From: Gari tellinella
Taxonomy: Eukaryota > Mollusca > Bivalvia > Cardiida > Psammobiidae
Assembly (NCBI GenBank): GCA_922989275.2
Contig: OV277857.1
Location: 5,766,001 to 5,830,000, forward strand
DNA: 64,000 nt
Direction of reading: 5' to 3'
The notes beneath the pieces were generated by a model. That model did not search any database. It was not told the DNA's origin and worked only from the letters and a program-made list of their open reading frames with translations. Position 1 is the stretch's first letter, and each line of letters begins with the position of its first letter. The position numbers were made by a program, and so were the translations under genes. Positions 30,455 through 41,140 of this stretch are shown one piece after another.

Positions 30455-30920
30455 AACTTGTTGTCTGATCAAGGTCAAGACTATTTGACACTATCTGGTT
30501 ATTGCGTCATTTAGCCAATTTAACTATATGCATATCAACTTATTTTGATATTTACACACTACAATTAAAGAGCATACTAAAAATTAATCAGTTAAATGTT
30601 ACCTTGGTTTTCACTTAATCTCTATTCAGTTCCATAACATAACCTTGTATCTTTTTTGTAGTGAAAATATGATTACTTTGCCGAAAGGAATTCAAATTTG
30701 CCCCAATATGGCAAATGACGTCTCAATTCATGCCATATAAAATGCTGTGAAATAGCATACATCATCGCATATCCATAGAGATTTTCACGTTGCAAATGGC
30801 AATTTAAGTGACATTTTCCAGCACGTTGAATCCATGTTGGAGACAGAATAATTACTTATCTAAACTGTTTTAAATGCGTAGAAATATTTCTTAAAAATAT
30901 GTCTTAATATGACAAAAGGA
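30455..30920. other. No feature recognised
   Basis: Starts with the right half of the interrupted core (30458-30490). The remainder shows nothing recognisable. Confidence 0.5.
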
Positions 30921-31050
30921 CCAGCGCTTATAAAGCATTTAAGTTTAGACTGATTTCGTTCTCAATCATTTGATTGGTCAGATTTGAGCCTATGCTCAAA
31001 TCTGACCAATCAAAGGCTTGAAAATGAAACGCTTTATTAGCATGAACCAA
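30921..31050. repeat. Family H palindrome
   Basis: TTGATTGGTCAGATTTGAGC, CTATG, then CTCAAATCTGACCAATCAAA give a near-perfect inverted repeat with CCAAT boxes. Outer arms TTATAAAGCATTT and AACGCTTTATTAG. Confidence 0.75.
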
Positions 31051-31162
31051 GGTTTCAAATCAGTAGATATTGATATGACGGTGAATGTTACCAATATGCC
31101 TTCTTGTTTAAGTTTTACAAATTGCTTACACATTCGTTCAGGCGAGAAAAAAAGATAAGGTC

Positions 31163-31312
31163 CATTGCAAACATTTTTGCTCCTAAATATTTGCCACTAA
31201 GATTTCAACAAATCTTCAATATATCAAAGATCCTGTCAGCTTTAATATGTCACTGCATTGTTGTTATGGTTCATTTGATCAAACGTGAAAGAATAACGTT
31301 TTCCTCACTGTA
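31163..31312 (+). mobile_element. Family A remnant, right part
   Basis: ATTGCAAACATTTTTGCTCC, ATTTGCCACTAAGATTTCAA, and GTGAAAGAATAACGTTTTCC TCACTGTA. The left half is lost. Confidence 0.5.
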
Positions 31313-31713
31313 TTTGTACGGACATGTTGATAATTAAGTATTTCCACACACATCTAGACGATCATTAGACATTATTTAAGCACAATATAATCATTGTTTT
31401 TGTTCCAAACGAGTTACCCTTTCTATGTGAAGCACCTTGAATTCATATCCAAAAACTTTTAGTCCAAATTTGAAAGTATGAAGATATTTCGCAATTAGGT
31501 TAATACCCAGGCTATTCAATCACGGAATCGAAAATCAGTGAAAAAATAATAACTCTAGTTATTGAAGACAGCAGTTTTAAAGTAGATGATATTGTTACAG
31601 CTTAAGAATTTCTGTTAACCGTTACCAATCGAAACGCACAATAACTGTCATTATTAGCAAAGAGATAAGTATCTGTATTCAAAATGTCGAAACTGTTTTA
31701 TTTCTCTACTAGT
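31313..31713. other. No feature recognised
   Basis: CAGACGATA-like words only; no element borders. Confidence 0.45.
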
Positions 31714-31920
31714 CCCTTAACAGTAGTGGCACATGTAAACGGGGATTTACAAACAGCCTGGATCCTAATCAAACATCGAGCTCCTGACCATCCGACCAGG
31801 GCTCAAACTGTTTAACACTCATATCAAACCTTCTCCAGACAACATATCTTAAATTTAAATTTTAGAAATAAAACGCAGCCGATTATATTTTAAGCAGACA
31901 ATATACTGGGAGTTTAGGAA
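31714..31920 (+). mobile_element. Family D2-type remnant
   Basis: CCTTAACAGTAGTGGCACAT, decayed core (CAAACAGCCTGGATCCTAAT, CAGGGCTCAAACTGTTTAAC), then AAATTTTAGAAATAAAACGC and TTTAAGCAGACAATA. Confidence 0.45.
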
Positions 31921-32130
31921 ATAATTACCATGTTGTGCAAACAAGTTATCTTAGAATGTCTGGGCTTGGTTATGTAATTACAAGTACTAAATGAAATGTT
32001 TACAATTTGTTTTGGAAAAGAGCCCTATTTTCAGAAATAAGTATCTGTCTGAGTTCTTCCAGAGATTTCATCTTACCTGAATTTGACTCGGAAATTCTTA
32101 CGGAATGGAATAGCAAAGTTTGGTACATAT

Positions 32131-32310
32131 TTAAACCCCTTCACTGTCTTACCCCAAATACAACAGTTATTAGAAAAAAGTTTAGACCCTGAACTGACGC
32201 CGCGCTCCGCTTCAAACATATGTCTTCAATCGAAAAACCTCAAATTTTAGAAATAATAGCAGACAACAAGTGTGTAAAATTGATGACGTCCTTGCATTTT
32301 AGGGTTTCAG
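32131..32310 (+). mobile_element. Family D2-type remnant
   Basis: AACCCCTTCACTGTCTTACC, then TTTAGACCCTGAACTGACGC, ATTTTAGAAATAATAGCAGA and AAATTGATGACGTCC. The core is mostly gone. Confidence 0.5.
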
Positions 32311-32584
32311 TTTCTGCAATTAAGCTTTACTATTATAACCAAAACCATTATATACGCCATTCTTATTTTTATAACAAATTAACCTGATAACATGTAAGAT
32401 ATTGTCATTTATCGATGACGTATATAAATACTGATTTATATATTACTCTGCACATGTATATTTATGGAGCATATTCACTGAAACAAAAAACTTAACCACG
32501 AGAGAGCTAAGTGTGACTTGCATTACACTGGCAAAACTATTGAAACAAGATAAGACCATGAGAAGATCGGATTCAGGCCAGGCT

Positions 32585-32837
32585 TTAACCCTTTACTCTA
32601 TATATTCTCCTGTTTGCGCATCTTAATTATTCCTACTTCGAAATAAATAATTCCAATTCATACAATCATGAATATGTATCATAAGAATTATATTTTATAT
32701 TCTAGTAGATTGTAGCTTAAAGCAGGCTGAAATTTAAGTACAATGCGCCTTAAGGCGCATTCTGCTATACTTTCAACCTGCTTTAAGTTGTCACCTGTCT
32801 TCAAAACTAGAAACAGGACATGGTGTAAAGGGCTTAA
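32585..32837 (-). mobile_element. Family C MITE
   Basis: TTAACCCTTTACTCTATATA to GGTGTAAAGGGCTTAA, with M2 palindrome (CTTAAAGCAGGCTGAAATTT, TGCGCCTTAAGGCGCA, mirror). Confidence 0.75.
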
Positions 32838-32937
32838 CTGTTTGACACTGAAGTCACATATCATTGAGTAGCAGGTCAAATGTTTAAATATTAATCGTCT
32901 GACATGGCTCTATGTCAGTTGCCATGCATACATGTAG

Positions 32938-33072
32938 TAGGAGATACTTTACTCTTTCCCAATAAATGTGTTTGCGCCAAAACAATTATTCCTGTGCAAT
33001 CATTTGTTAACCAGATTTGACGCCTGGTAACCCGGCGTCTAATCAGACTGAAAAGTGTTCGCCGCTCATAAA
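32938..33072 (+). mobile_element. Family A remnant, left half
   Basis: TACTTTACTCTTTCCCAATA, AATGTGTTTGCGCCAAAACA and a decayed core (CAGATTTGACGCCTGGTAAC, CCGGCGTCTAATCAGA). The right part is missing and a young A copy follows. Confidence 0.6.
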
Positions 33073-33084
33073 ACTACATGTACC

Positions 33085-33334
33085 TACAGTGGAGAAACTG
33101 TTATTCTTTCCCAATAAACGCGTTTACGCTAAAACTATTATTTCTATTGCAAATAGTTTGGAGCCAGATCAGACGCCGGGTAACCCGGCGTCTGATCAGG
33201 CTCCAAACTGTTTGCCACCAAGATAAACATGAATTATCAGAAGTGTCCAAAAGTTGCACTTTTCTACGTTTTAGTGTTTTGCGTTTGCGTTTCGTTTCGT
33301 TTAAACGGGAAAGAATAACAGATTCTCCACTGTA
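33085..33334 (+). mobile_element. Family A MITE (250 bp)
   Basis: TACAGTGGAGAAACTGTTAT to CAGATTCTCCACTGTA with intact core. Carries GCGTTTCGTTTCGTTTAAAC near the right end instead of the usual decamer pair. Confidence 0.9.
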
Positions 33335-33378
33335 AAGAACTCTTCTTTTTAATATATTGCTTATGCGTTCAATTTCCT

Positions 33379-33624
33379 TTAACTCTTTCAATGCCTAGTT
33401 TTGTCGTCTGCTTAACAATCTCAGTGCCAAATGATCGTCTGTATTCATAGTGTCGTCTGCAATAATTTGCCAAGTCAGATTTAGAGCATTTCTGACTGAA
33501 AAGTATCAATACGAGTGTCAAATAGTTTGGATCCTGATCAGACACTGCGTTTTTTCGGCGTCTGTTATGGATTAAAACTGGTTGCAAAGTCGCCTAATGG
33601 CGCCATTGGCAGAGAAAGAGCTAA
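33379..33624 (+). mobile_element. Family D MITE
   Basis: TTAACTCTTTCAATGCCTAG to TTGGCAGAGAAAGAGCTAA. Three GTCGTCTGC-type words; core with GTTTGGATCCTGATCAGACA and a T-run replacing the loop. Confidence 0.7.
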
Positions 33625-33638
33625 CACGCCGCGGATCA

Positions 33639-33888
33639 TACAGTGGAGAATCTGTTATTCTTTCCCGTTTAAACGCAAACGTACGCAAACGCATTGCACT
33701 AAAACATAGAAAAGGACAACTTTTCGACAATTTTGACTATTCATGTTGATCTGAGTGGCAAACAGTTTGGAGCCTGGTCAGACGCCGGGTTACCCGGCGT
33801 CTGATCTGGCTCCAAACTGTTTGCAATGGAAAAAATAGTTTTAGCGTAAACGCGTTTATTTGGAAAGAATAACGTTTTCTCCACTGTA
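33639..33888 (-). mobile_element. Family A MITE (250 bp), variant subfamily
   Basis: TACAGTGGAGAATCTGTTAT to CGTTTTCTCCACTGTA. Same subfamily markers as 18192, including TTTTCGACAATTTTGACTAT and GATCTGAGTGGC. Confidence 0.9.
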
Positions 33889-34139
33889 ACTACATTAGTT
33901 TACACATTGTACAGACCATTTATTTTTAAATCAACAAGTACATGTACATGTCATTTTATGACATCTCATCTATATCTATGTCTTCGCTGTTTGCCATTGT
34001 TCTGGAGACAGTAGACAGCCTCACGTACCTTCCACCAATATTAATTAGAATAACTCTCTTCCAACTTTTATGACACTAAAACATGCACAGGTTTATGTCA
34101 AAGGTCCACAGAGACATATTCTTGACTTCATGAGACAGA

Positions 34140-34389
34140 TACAGTGGAGAATGTGTTATTCTTTCCCAATAAACGCGTTTACGCTAAAACTATTATTTGC
34201 AGTGCAAACAGTCTGGAGCCAGATCAGACGCCGGGTAACCCGGCGTCTGATCAGGCTCCAAACTGTTTGCCACCAAGATAAACATGAAATATCAGAATTG
34301 TCCAAAAGTTGTTCTTTTCTACGTTTTAGCGCTTTGCGTTGGCGTACGTTTGCGATTAAACGGGAAAGAATAACAGATTCTCCACTGTA
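34140..34389 (+). mobile_element. Family A MITE (250 bp)
   Basis: TACAGTGGAGAATGTGTTAT to CAGATTCTCCACTGTA with intact core. Confidence 0.9.
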
Positions 34390-34419
34390 GTTCACAGTGA
34401 GGCTATCCCTACTGCATCG

Positions 34420-34636
34420 TTAACACTTTCATTGCCTTACCCAGAATGCAATATTCATTTGCAAACTGGTTTGATCCTGATCAGACGCCGCGTAACGCGT
34501 CGCCTTATCAGGATCAAACCTGTTTGACACTAAATTTTATACTTTTAAAGTCAAAATCACTTAGATGTAACTTTTGAGTAATAAAAGCAGACGACAATTG
34601 TTTAAATCTGATGACGTCATCGAAGTTAAGGGATTA
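34420..34636 (+). mobile_element. Family D2 MITE
   Basis: TTAACACTTTCATTGCCTTA, core with GGTTTGATCCTGATCAGACG and mirror, then AAGCAGACGACAATTGTTTA and a CRE-like TGACGTCA in GATGACGTCATCG. Right end AAGGGATTA. Confidence 0.7.
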
Positions 34637-35948
34637 CATGTAAATAGAAGAATTATCGGACCAGTCACGCCTTAATGCATTAATGCCATGCAATAAACTT
34701 TATACTGTAACTATGCCGAGGTTCGTTACGTACCTTTATGAGTGGGACTTCTTTCAAAATCTAAAACAGCAACACAGGAGAGAAATTATTTGGTTTATTT
34801 CGTTGCAAATGGTGTAATAGAATGTTTGTTCTCGCTATTAATCCACGAAAAACCCACCTTCTCCATGCGTATCCGTATTACATGATGTATATATTGAAAC
34901 TTCTCAGGAGAACTGTTATTTGCAAATCTGGAATTGTTACTCGGGAGGGCCATCCTTGACTATAATTTCCTACTGTTGAATTATTTTGGTTCTCTTTATT
35001 TTGTAACAAAACTCGAAACCATCGCCTCCTCAAATACGTGATTGCAATTGCAAATACGCCTATGTGCATTACATAACTTGATAATTTGAAATTATATTTT
35101 GCATAATTATGTGTTCTCACCCTTTGCATACGCAAGTCAAATCGAATATCGATTAACTTTATGTTCAAGTGTAAAAGAAAGACATAGTTTAACCTCTGAA
35201 AATTCAGAAATCTCTGAAAACGGATCGAAGGTTCATCTTTCCCAAGTATATAATTTTATACATTTTTTTGTAATATATGTGTACATGTATTTCCGTTGTA
35301 GATCTAGTCCTGGATCAAAAACTAAAAAATGAGATAACGGTTGTGCGTGGTCTACACTGTTATGCAATAAGATAAGTCTTGCTAACCCATGGAATATAGC
35401 TTGTAGGTCAACTATGTTTATGATGTAAAACTTCTAAGACCTAGAAAATTAAAATATCTAGATGTTGGTTGAATAAGCAGTTGCTTCAAACAGGTGACAA
35501 CTTAGTGTAGAACATCAATAATGCAAAATGCTCTTTTAGGAGCTTGCAAATTGAGTGTCCGGCAAATAGCACACATGTCCTAAACGTCTTAAAATATGTA
35601 GGCGCAAGCAAAACAAATGAGCCGTGCCATGACAAAACCTGCCTTATTGCATTGCAAACACCCACATGCATTATATTTAGCTGTGTTATGTATATACGGT
35701 ACTTGGCAGTGTACATGTATACCAAACTCAGGTTCAGCGCCTGGAATGACAACTGTGTTTGTAGGTCTGTACAATGTCACATTGAATGAGGCTGGCACGT
35801 CTTAGATGCTATACATGTATGACCAAAATTCAGTTTTCAATGACAGACGGTTTCAACTCATTCACCTCTAAGTCAAATGACTTCTACGATACCTTAATTC
35901 TTCCATTGTTCTTGAATTTGAATTTTCTGTACATGTTTTTGCTTTTGC
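34637..35948. other. Sparse stretch, no element resolved
   Basis: About 1.3 kb without recognised borders. Open frames of 60-96 codons occur on both strands at 34878-35168, 35099-35332 and 35486-35805. None shows a familiar domain, and their overlap on opposite strands argues against coding. Confidence 0.45.
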
Positions 35949-35958
35949 GAATATAGTC

Positions 35959-36217
35959 ATTTTGTCAAACAGTATAGATTCTGATGGAACGTCGAGTAAC
36001 TGGGTTTTCAGGCGTTATGGCACAGTGAGAGAACACATTTTCTATAGTTTTAACGCGAACGAGACGCAAACGCATCGTAACAAATTGATGAAAAAGGTCA
36101 CTTCAATTTGAATGGCAAACAGTTAAGAAGGTGATCTGACTCAAAACGGCTTGCAAAAGATATAATTGTTTAAGCACAAATGCGTTTATTGGAAAAGAAT
36201 AACGCATTCTCCACCTA
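35959..36217 (-). mobile_element. Family A MITE, old copy, next to an M1 remnant
   Basis: TTTGTCAAACAGTATAGATT and ATGGAACGTCGAGTAACTGG are core remnants. From 36018 CACAGTGAGAGAACACATTT, AACGCGAACGAGACGCAAAC, then AAATGCGTTTATTGGAAAAG and ACGCATTCTCCACC give A ends. Confidence 0.55.
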
Positions 36218-36590
36218 AGAGTGAAAGGTCGGGGACTGCCAGCAATGACAAGCAGACTGCCTAGGCAGATATGAGCAGACGCCAAACAAACAATGCCCTT
36301 GACTGTCACTGCCATTGTAGTCGATGAAAGCAAGACATTACTCATTACGTCCAACAATGCGATAAATTAGAAACAATTGTAAAGCGGCAGTGATGCATAG
36401 GAACCCATGTAGTTGTCCATAAATAAATAAATATCTCCACACATACGTGAATGTTAGAATCCTGTAATATGTGTATTTATATAGTGTCCAACCGTTTAGC
36501 ATTATGTCGTAAAACATAAGTTGATAAAGCGACTGCTGTAACATTAATCTGTTGATATATTTTGTCCACAAAAGAAAATATAAAACACAC
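36218..36590. other. No feature recognised
   Basis: A 97-codon reverse frame (36338-36631) has no familiar motif. Confidence 0.45.
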
Positions 36591-36655
36591 AGTGTATACT
36601 CTGATGGGTGCCGCAAATTGCGGCCTCTCAACAGGGTCTACACTATTTGCTACAT
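36591..36655. repeat. F-type core remnant
   Basis: ACAGTGTATACTCTGATGGG, GCCGCAAATTGCGGCC, AGGGTCTACACTATTTGC. No F ends remain. Confidence 0.45.
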
Positions 36656-37383
36656 AACACCGCGGGAATGCAACATGCAGTTAAACGGGGTATCTTCCTA
36701 CAGCAAATATGGGCTGGTTGGGCTGCCTGAAACACAATACATAGCAGTGTGAATATTAGTTTATTAACTACCCAAAATGTCGGTATTAAACGGGGACGAC
36801 AAAAGTAAAGTGTGTTCGATCGAAAAGGCGACGTTTTACATACTTAATGAAATGAAAATGTAAATGTTTTATTGAAACAGTGAAGATAAATGGTTCGGAC
36901 CAAACCACAACACTACAAATAACTGAAACAAACAGCACAGCTACATGTAGGTGAATATCTAAGGAATGAACTGATTGTTTCATGCGTTTAAGCGAAATAA
37001 ACGACAGAAAATGTTCCGCAATTTCATGAATCGCGAATCAGACTGTTTCTTGAAATGAAGTCAGGCTTGGGTGTGGATATAGTTATGAGAGGCGGAATTT
37101 GTGTAAATAGTAAAACGCCTTAAAAATAGTATATGTGTTATTTTTGTTTTGAGAGGAACACCTACTTGTTTAAGAGAGATTCATGCTTTTTTCTTCATCG
37201 GTGTTGGTCTGAAGGAAAACTCAATTGTTCGTAAAATATACATCAGTGCTTCTTTGTCCTAATGATTTGTTCTGGCTTTGCTTTTTTTTTTTTTTACATC
37301 ACATGTAAACATTTCTCGACTAAGCTGATTAAGTGAAGTTCCACTATCACAACCCCTGAAAGTATAGCATGTTTCCATGACTT
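36656..37383. other. No feature recognised; short poly-T
   Basis: Contains a T run near 37276-37294. No element borders. Confidence 0.5.
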
Positions 37384-37759
37384 TACAGTCCTCCCTCTCT
37401 ATAACGACACCCACTGGGAGACACAGATTGTGTGTGTTGTTCGGAGGGAGTCGTTATAGGGAGAGAACATTAAGAATTGGCTTACATTTGCAAACAGCTT
37501 GAATCCAGATCAGACACCGCGTAACGCGGCGTCTGATCCGGATTCAAGTTGTTTGTCACTCGAATTATATGTACTCTATCAAAATGACCGCTTACATGTA
37601 ACCTTGAGAAAAAACAGCAGACGACAGTTGTAAGCAGACGCTAAATATTGCAGCATTAAAAGCGTAAGACATAGTTTTCCTGTTAATGGAACTGACTCAA
37701 GTGTTGTTGTGAGGAGGGAATCGTTGTTTGGAGGGCCGTTGTAGGGATGGAACACTGTA
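37384..37759 (-). mobile_element. Family B MITE, full copy (376 bp)
   Basis: TACAGTCCTCCCTCTCTATA to GGGATGGAACACTGTA. M1 core with GCTTGAATCCAGATCAGACA and mirror. GTTCGGAGGGAGTCGTTATA and AGGAGGGAATCGTTGTTTGG are the diagnostic inner blocks. Confidence 0.85.
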
Positions 37760-37901
37760 GTATTAAACTATGAAAGGCGGAACATTCTGGTTTACCTTCG
37801 TCTTGGATTTAGATGCTACTTGCCTGTGCCAGGTCAGTTATTCTTCTCGAACAGTTGTATGACTCTGTTTTTTTCTGATAAACCCAATAAGGCTTGAAAC
37901 T

Positions 37902-38150
37902 ATATCCCTTTCACATTCAATGACGCATTAAAGCGCGTTTGCAAACTGTTTGGGTCCTGATCAGACGCCGCGTAACGCGGCGTCTGATCAGGACCCAAAC
38001 AGTTTGACACTCTTATCGATATTTGTAAAGTCATACAACCTTTAATCTAACTTTGAAACGTGTCTTCCAGATAACATTATTGAAGCAAACAACAATAAAA
38101 CGGTGAAGGGGTACAAATATCCCGAATAATTTGATCATGAAAGGGATATG
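37902..38150 (+). mobile_element. Family N MITE with compensated palindrome
   Basis: TATATCCCTTTCACATTCAA to ATCATGAAAGGGATATG. The core arms read CAAACTGTTTGGGTCC and GGACCCAAACAGTTTG, so paired changes relative to the usual CAAACAG/CTGTTTG arms keep the palindrome perfect. Confidence 0.75.
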
Positions 38151-38151
38151 T

Positions 38152-38338
38152 CCGGTGCAAACAATCTAGAGTTAGACAAGACGCCGGAGTCCCCGAGGTC
38201 TGATCAAACTCATACCTTTTTGATAATAAGGTAGAAATAACTCGCTAGTACTTTAAAGATGATGTGTCTGTATAGTTCATTGTTCTGCTTTTGCATTTCA
38301 TATGTTTTTAACAGGAAAGGGAACGTTTTCTCCACTAC
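38152..38338 (+). mobile_element. Family A remnant, right part
   Basis: GGTGCAAACAATCTAGAGTT, CAAGACGCCGGAGTCCCCGA, TTGCATTTCATATG, then AGGAAAGGGAACGTTTTCTC CACTAC. Confidence 0.45.
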
Positions 38339-38627
38339 ACTAATGGCCCTCAGTAGAATGTTTCAAGGTTTGGGTTTTTGGGGTAAAAGAATGCAGTTGA
38401 GGAGAAAGAATGCAACATCAGTGTTAAGTGACACAAACCATTAAATTTACCCTTGAAACAAATAGACAGAATGACTGTAGACGAACTGAGCTTAAGCCTC
38501 AGGGCACTGATCATTCCAATAGCTCCATTTGTATAGCGTCAGGTTCGAACAAGTCCTGGACAATAAAATGGTACATGTAGCTACCCCCTCTTGGGGCTAG
38601 CTTTATAAAGGCAAAACATGTAGGACT

Positions 38628-38777
38628 GGGTCCAAGGTTATAAAGCGTTTGAGCTGAGTCTGAGTGTGTTCTCATACAATTGATTGGTCAGATTTAAGCC
38701 AAGGCTCAAATCTGACCGATCAAATTCTTGAGAACGACTTAAGACTCAACTGAAAATCTTTATAACCTTAGATCCCG
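38628..38777. repeat. Family H palindrome, full copy
   Basis: GGGTCCAAGGTTATAAAGCG to TTTATAACCTTAGATCCC. Inner arms ATTGATTGGTCAGATTTAAG and CTCAAATCTGACCGATCAAA. About 150 bp, nearly self-complementary over its full length. Confidence 0.8.
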
Positions 38778-38905
38778 GTGTATTATGTATCAAAATATTG
38801 TGTATACCTACAGATTAAATTTCACTATAGACCAGTGCTTTATAGTACTTTAAATACAAACGGGGATTTAAAGTAGATGGTTCGCCTATATCCAAATGCC
38901 CCTTC

Positions 38906-39193
38906 TTGAAATTCATAGGACTCAGGAAAAAGTATGGCATACCCTTCTCCATATACTTAATAAATCATTTAGAGTACAATCTCAAGATTGTCGAAACTGC
39001 AAAGTGGCCAGAACCACTCAAGTTCACTAATAAAGGTGACCTTATTGTACATGTACAAGTAAAGTTTTTGACAACTGATATCCTTAGTGAATTAATGTCT
39101 TATTTGGGTCCAAACAGTGTATTGCATGAATATTACTTCCCAAAAGAAACACTTACTCTAACTTTAAGAAACTCCAGACAATATATTGAGTAA
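38906..39193 (+). CDS. Hypothetical 95-codon open frame, unrecognised
   Basis: I do not recognise this frame. It lies in sequence between two H repeats that matches none of the repeat families here, unlike most frames in the window. The peptide is mixed, with Lys/Glu-rich and hydrophobic stretches (GIPFSIYLINHLEYNLKIVE, TDILSELMSYLGPNSV), and has no Cys or obvious domain motif. It starts at ATG 38906 and ends at TAA 39191. A GTAAAAG just before the stop could be a donor site, so it might be an exon piece or an old transposon fragment. Chance is a real alternative, and support is weak. Confidence 0.2.
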   Translation: MKFIGLRKKYGIPFSIYLINHLEYNLKIVETAKWPEPLKFTNKGDLIVHVQVKFLTTDILSELMSYLGPNSVLHEYYFPKETLTLTLRNSRQYIE

Positions 39194-39210
39194 AAGAACT
39201 TCTACGCATA

Positions 39211-39360
39211 TGGTCCAAGGTTATACAGCTTTTGCTTTGAATCTGAAGTCGTTCTCAAGCATTTGATTGGTCAGATTTGAGCCTATGCTCAAATCTGACC
39301 AATCAAAGGCTTTAGAACAAACTTAGACTTAACTCAGACGCTTTTTAACCTTGAAGCCTG
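39211..39360. repeat. Family H palindrome, full copy
   Basis: TGGTCCAAGGTTATACAGCT, TTTGATTGGTCAGATTTGAG, CTATG, CTCAAATCTGACCAATCAAA and TTTTTAACCTTGAAGCC. 150 bp. Confidence 0.8.
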
Positions 39361-39569
39361 GACTTATTCTAGTACAAATTTATGGACAAATGAGGGAGAA
39401 TATAAAAGTCGTAAACGGGCGTCTTTACAGTCGTTCAGCAATATAAATCAGAATGTTACAGTGACATGATTCCGTCTGGTAGATTCGCCAAGGCTGCAAT
39501 AATTCAGTGTCTTTATGGGATCTTTATGGACAGATCATCCCGGTAGGACAATCAAATAAAAGTCACACT

Positions 39570-39855
39570 TTAACCGTTTGCCTGTCGATGGTGACTAGAC
39601 TGGTATTTGCAAACAGTTTTGATCCAGCTCAGACGCCGCGTAACGCGGCGTCTGATCTGGATCAAAGCTGTTTGATACTCGTTTTGAAGTTTCTCAAATA
39701 TATAAAATATGAGTTGTACCAAATTTGCTGACGGCAATTTCAAAGCAGACTCTATTTTAGGTTACTCAAATGTAGAAATGTAAAAGATGTGTATTGTACC
39801 AAATTTGCAGACGACAATTTCAAAGCAGACGATACCTTAGCAGTATAAGGGTTAG
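39570..39855 (-). mobile_element. Family D MITE with internal duplication
   Basis: TTAACCGTTTGCCTGTCGAT, core GTTTTGATCCAGCTCAGACG with mirror, end GCAGTATAAGGGTTAG. The block TTGTACCAAATTTGC, GACGGCAATTTCAAAGCAGA at 39713-39752 recurs at 39794-39833. Confidence 0.7.
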
Positions 39856-39909
39856 ATATTCGTGCTCTAACAGAATGCCGTCAACTCCTAAGTGTTATAA
39901 TCACGTTGG

Positions 39910-40438
39910 TGCAGTGTTCCCTCTCTACAACGGCCCTCCCAACAACGACTCTCTCCTCACAACGACTCTTGGCGCAGTTCCCTAAACGGGTCTGCTGTTT
40001 TTCATGTTACATAATGGACATTTTGACCGAAAAAAAACTTAATGACGAGTGACAAACAACTTGAATCCAGATCAGACGCTGCGTTACGCTGTTTGCAAAT
40101 GTATGCTAATTTCCCTCCCTATAACAACGCACATACAGTGGAGAATCTGTTATTCTTTCCCGTTTAAACGCAAACGTACGCAAACGCACGCAAACGCAAA
40201 ACACTAAAACGTAGAAAAATACAATTTTTGGGCAATTCTGATATTTCATGTTTATCTTGGTGGCAAACAGTAAGGAGCCTGATCAGACGCCGGGTTACCC
40301 GGCGTCTGATCTGGCTCCAAACTGTTTGCACTGGAAATAATAGTTTTAGCGTAAACGCGTTTATTGGGAAAGAATAACGTGTTCTCCACTGTAATATGTG
40401 TCTCCCATTGTGTGTCGTTGTAGAGAAGGAGCGCTGTA
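39910..40438 (+). mobile_element. Family B MITE carrying a nested family A copy
   Basis: TGCAGTGTTCCCTCTCTACA to GAGAAGGAGCGCTGTA. The right arm of the core is truncated after GCGTTACGCTGTTTGC. The A copy at 40134 splits the block CAACGCACA / TATGTGTCTCCC. Confidence 0.8.
40134..40393 (-). mobile_element. Family A MITE (260 bp) nested in family B
   Basis: TACAGTGGAGAATCTGTTAT to ACGTGTTCTCCACTGTA. Ten bases longer than standard owing to an extra GCAAACGCAC unit, as in 6657. TA on both sides. Confidence 0.9.
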
Positions 40439-40493
40439 TATTGTTATTACTAAATTTTGTAACATATTTCCTGGAATCCCGAAATACTTTTCA

Positions 40494-40550
40494 ATTGACA
40501 AACAATTTATATCCTGGTCAGACGCTGGGTAACTCCAATCTGTTTGCAAG
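40494..40550. repeat. M1-type core remnant
   Basis: TTGACAAACAATTTATATCC, TGGTCAGACGCTGGGTAACT, CCAATCTGTTTGCAA. Right arm shortened. Confidence 0.45.
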
Positions 40551-40826
40551 TACGAGTCTAGTGTCGCTAAGCACTCTAAGGGTCAATGCGTTAAAACAAC
40601 AATACACTAAACACGATAATACATGTAATAATATATAGTTTATTTATACGTTTGTTTATGATATGATTCTCAGTAGAGTAATTTCTTCTCCAATTATATA
40701 TATTTATACACATGTACAGCTATTGAAGTACTCTCGAATCGCGGTCTTGAATTTGTGCCATCTATTCACCGAATTGTAATCTGAGTTATAGTCCTATTTG
40801 TACATATACAGTTTTGGACCTTCTGA

Positions 40827-41066
40827 TACAGTGGATAATCTGTTATTCTTTCCCGTTTAAACGCAAACGTACGCAAACGCAAAGCACTAAAACGTAGAAA
40901 AGAACAACTGTTGGACAATTCTGATAATTCTTGTTTATCTTGGTGGCAAACAGTTTGGAGCCTGATCAGACGCCGGGTTATCCGGCGTCTGATCTGGCTC
41001 CAAACTGTTTGCAATAGAAATAATAGTTTTAGCGTATTGGGAAAGAATAACAGTTTCTCCACTGTA
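40827..41066 (-). mobile_element. Family A MITE (240 bp)
   Basis: TACAGTGGATAATCTGTTAT to CAGTTTCTCCACTGTA. AGCGTATTGGG shows loss of 10 bases (AACGCGTTTA). Core intact. Confidence 0.85.
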
Positions 41067-41140
41067 GCAGTTTGATAAACTGACCGAGCCATTAAGTTTC
41101 AGACAAACAGATCCAGTTTCAATACAAGTTTGTAATATTA

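Noticed and set aside
34878..35805. Coding exons on either strand
   Set aside because: Several frames of 60-96 codons overlap on opposite strands without splice-site logic or familiar motifs.
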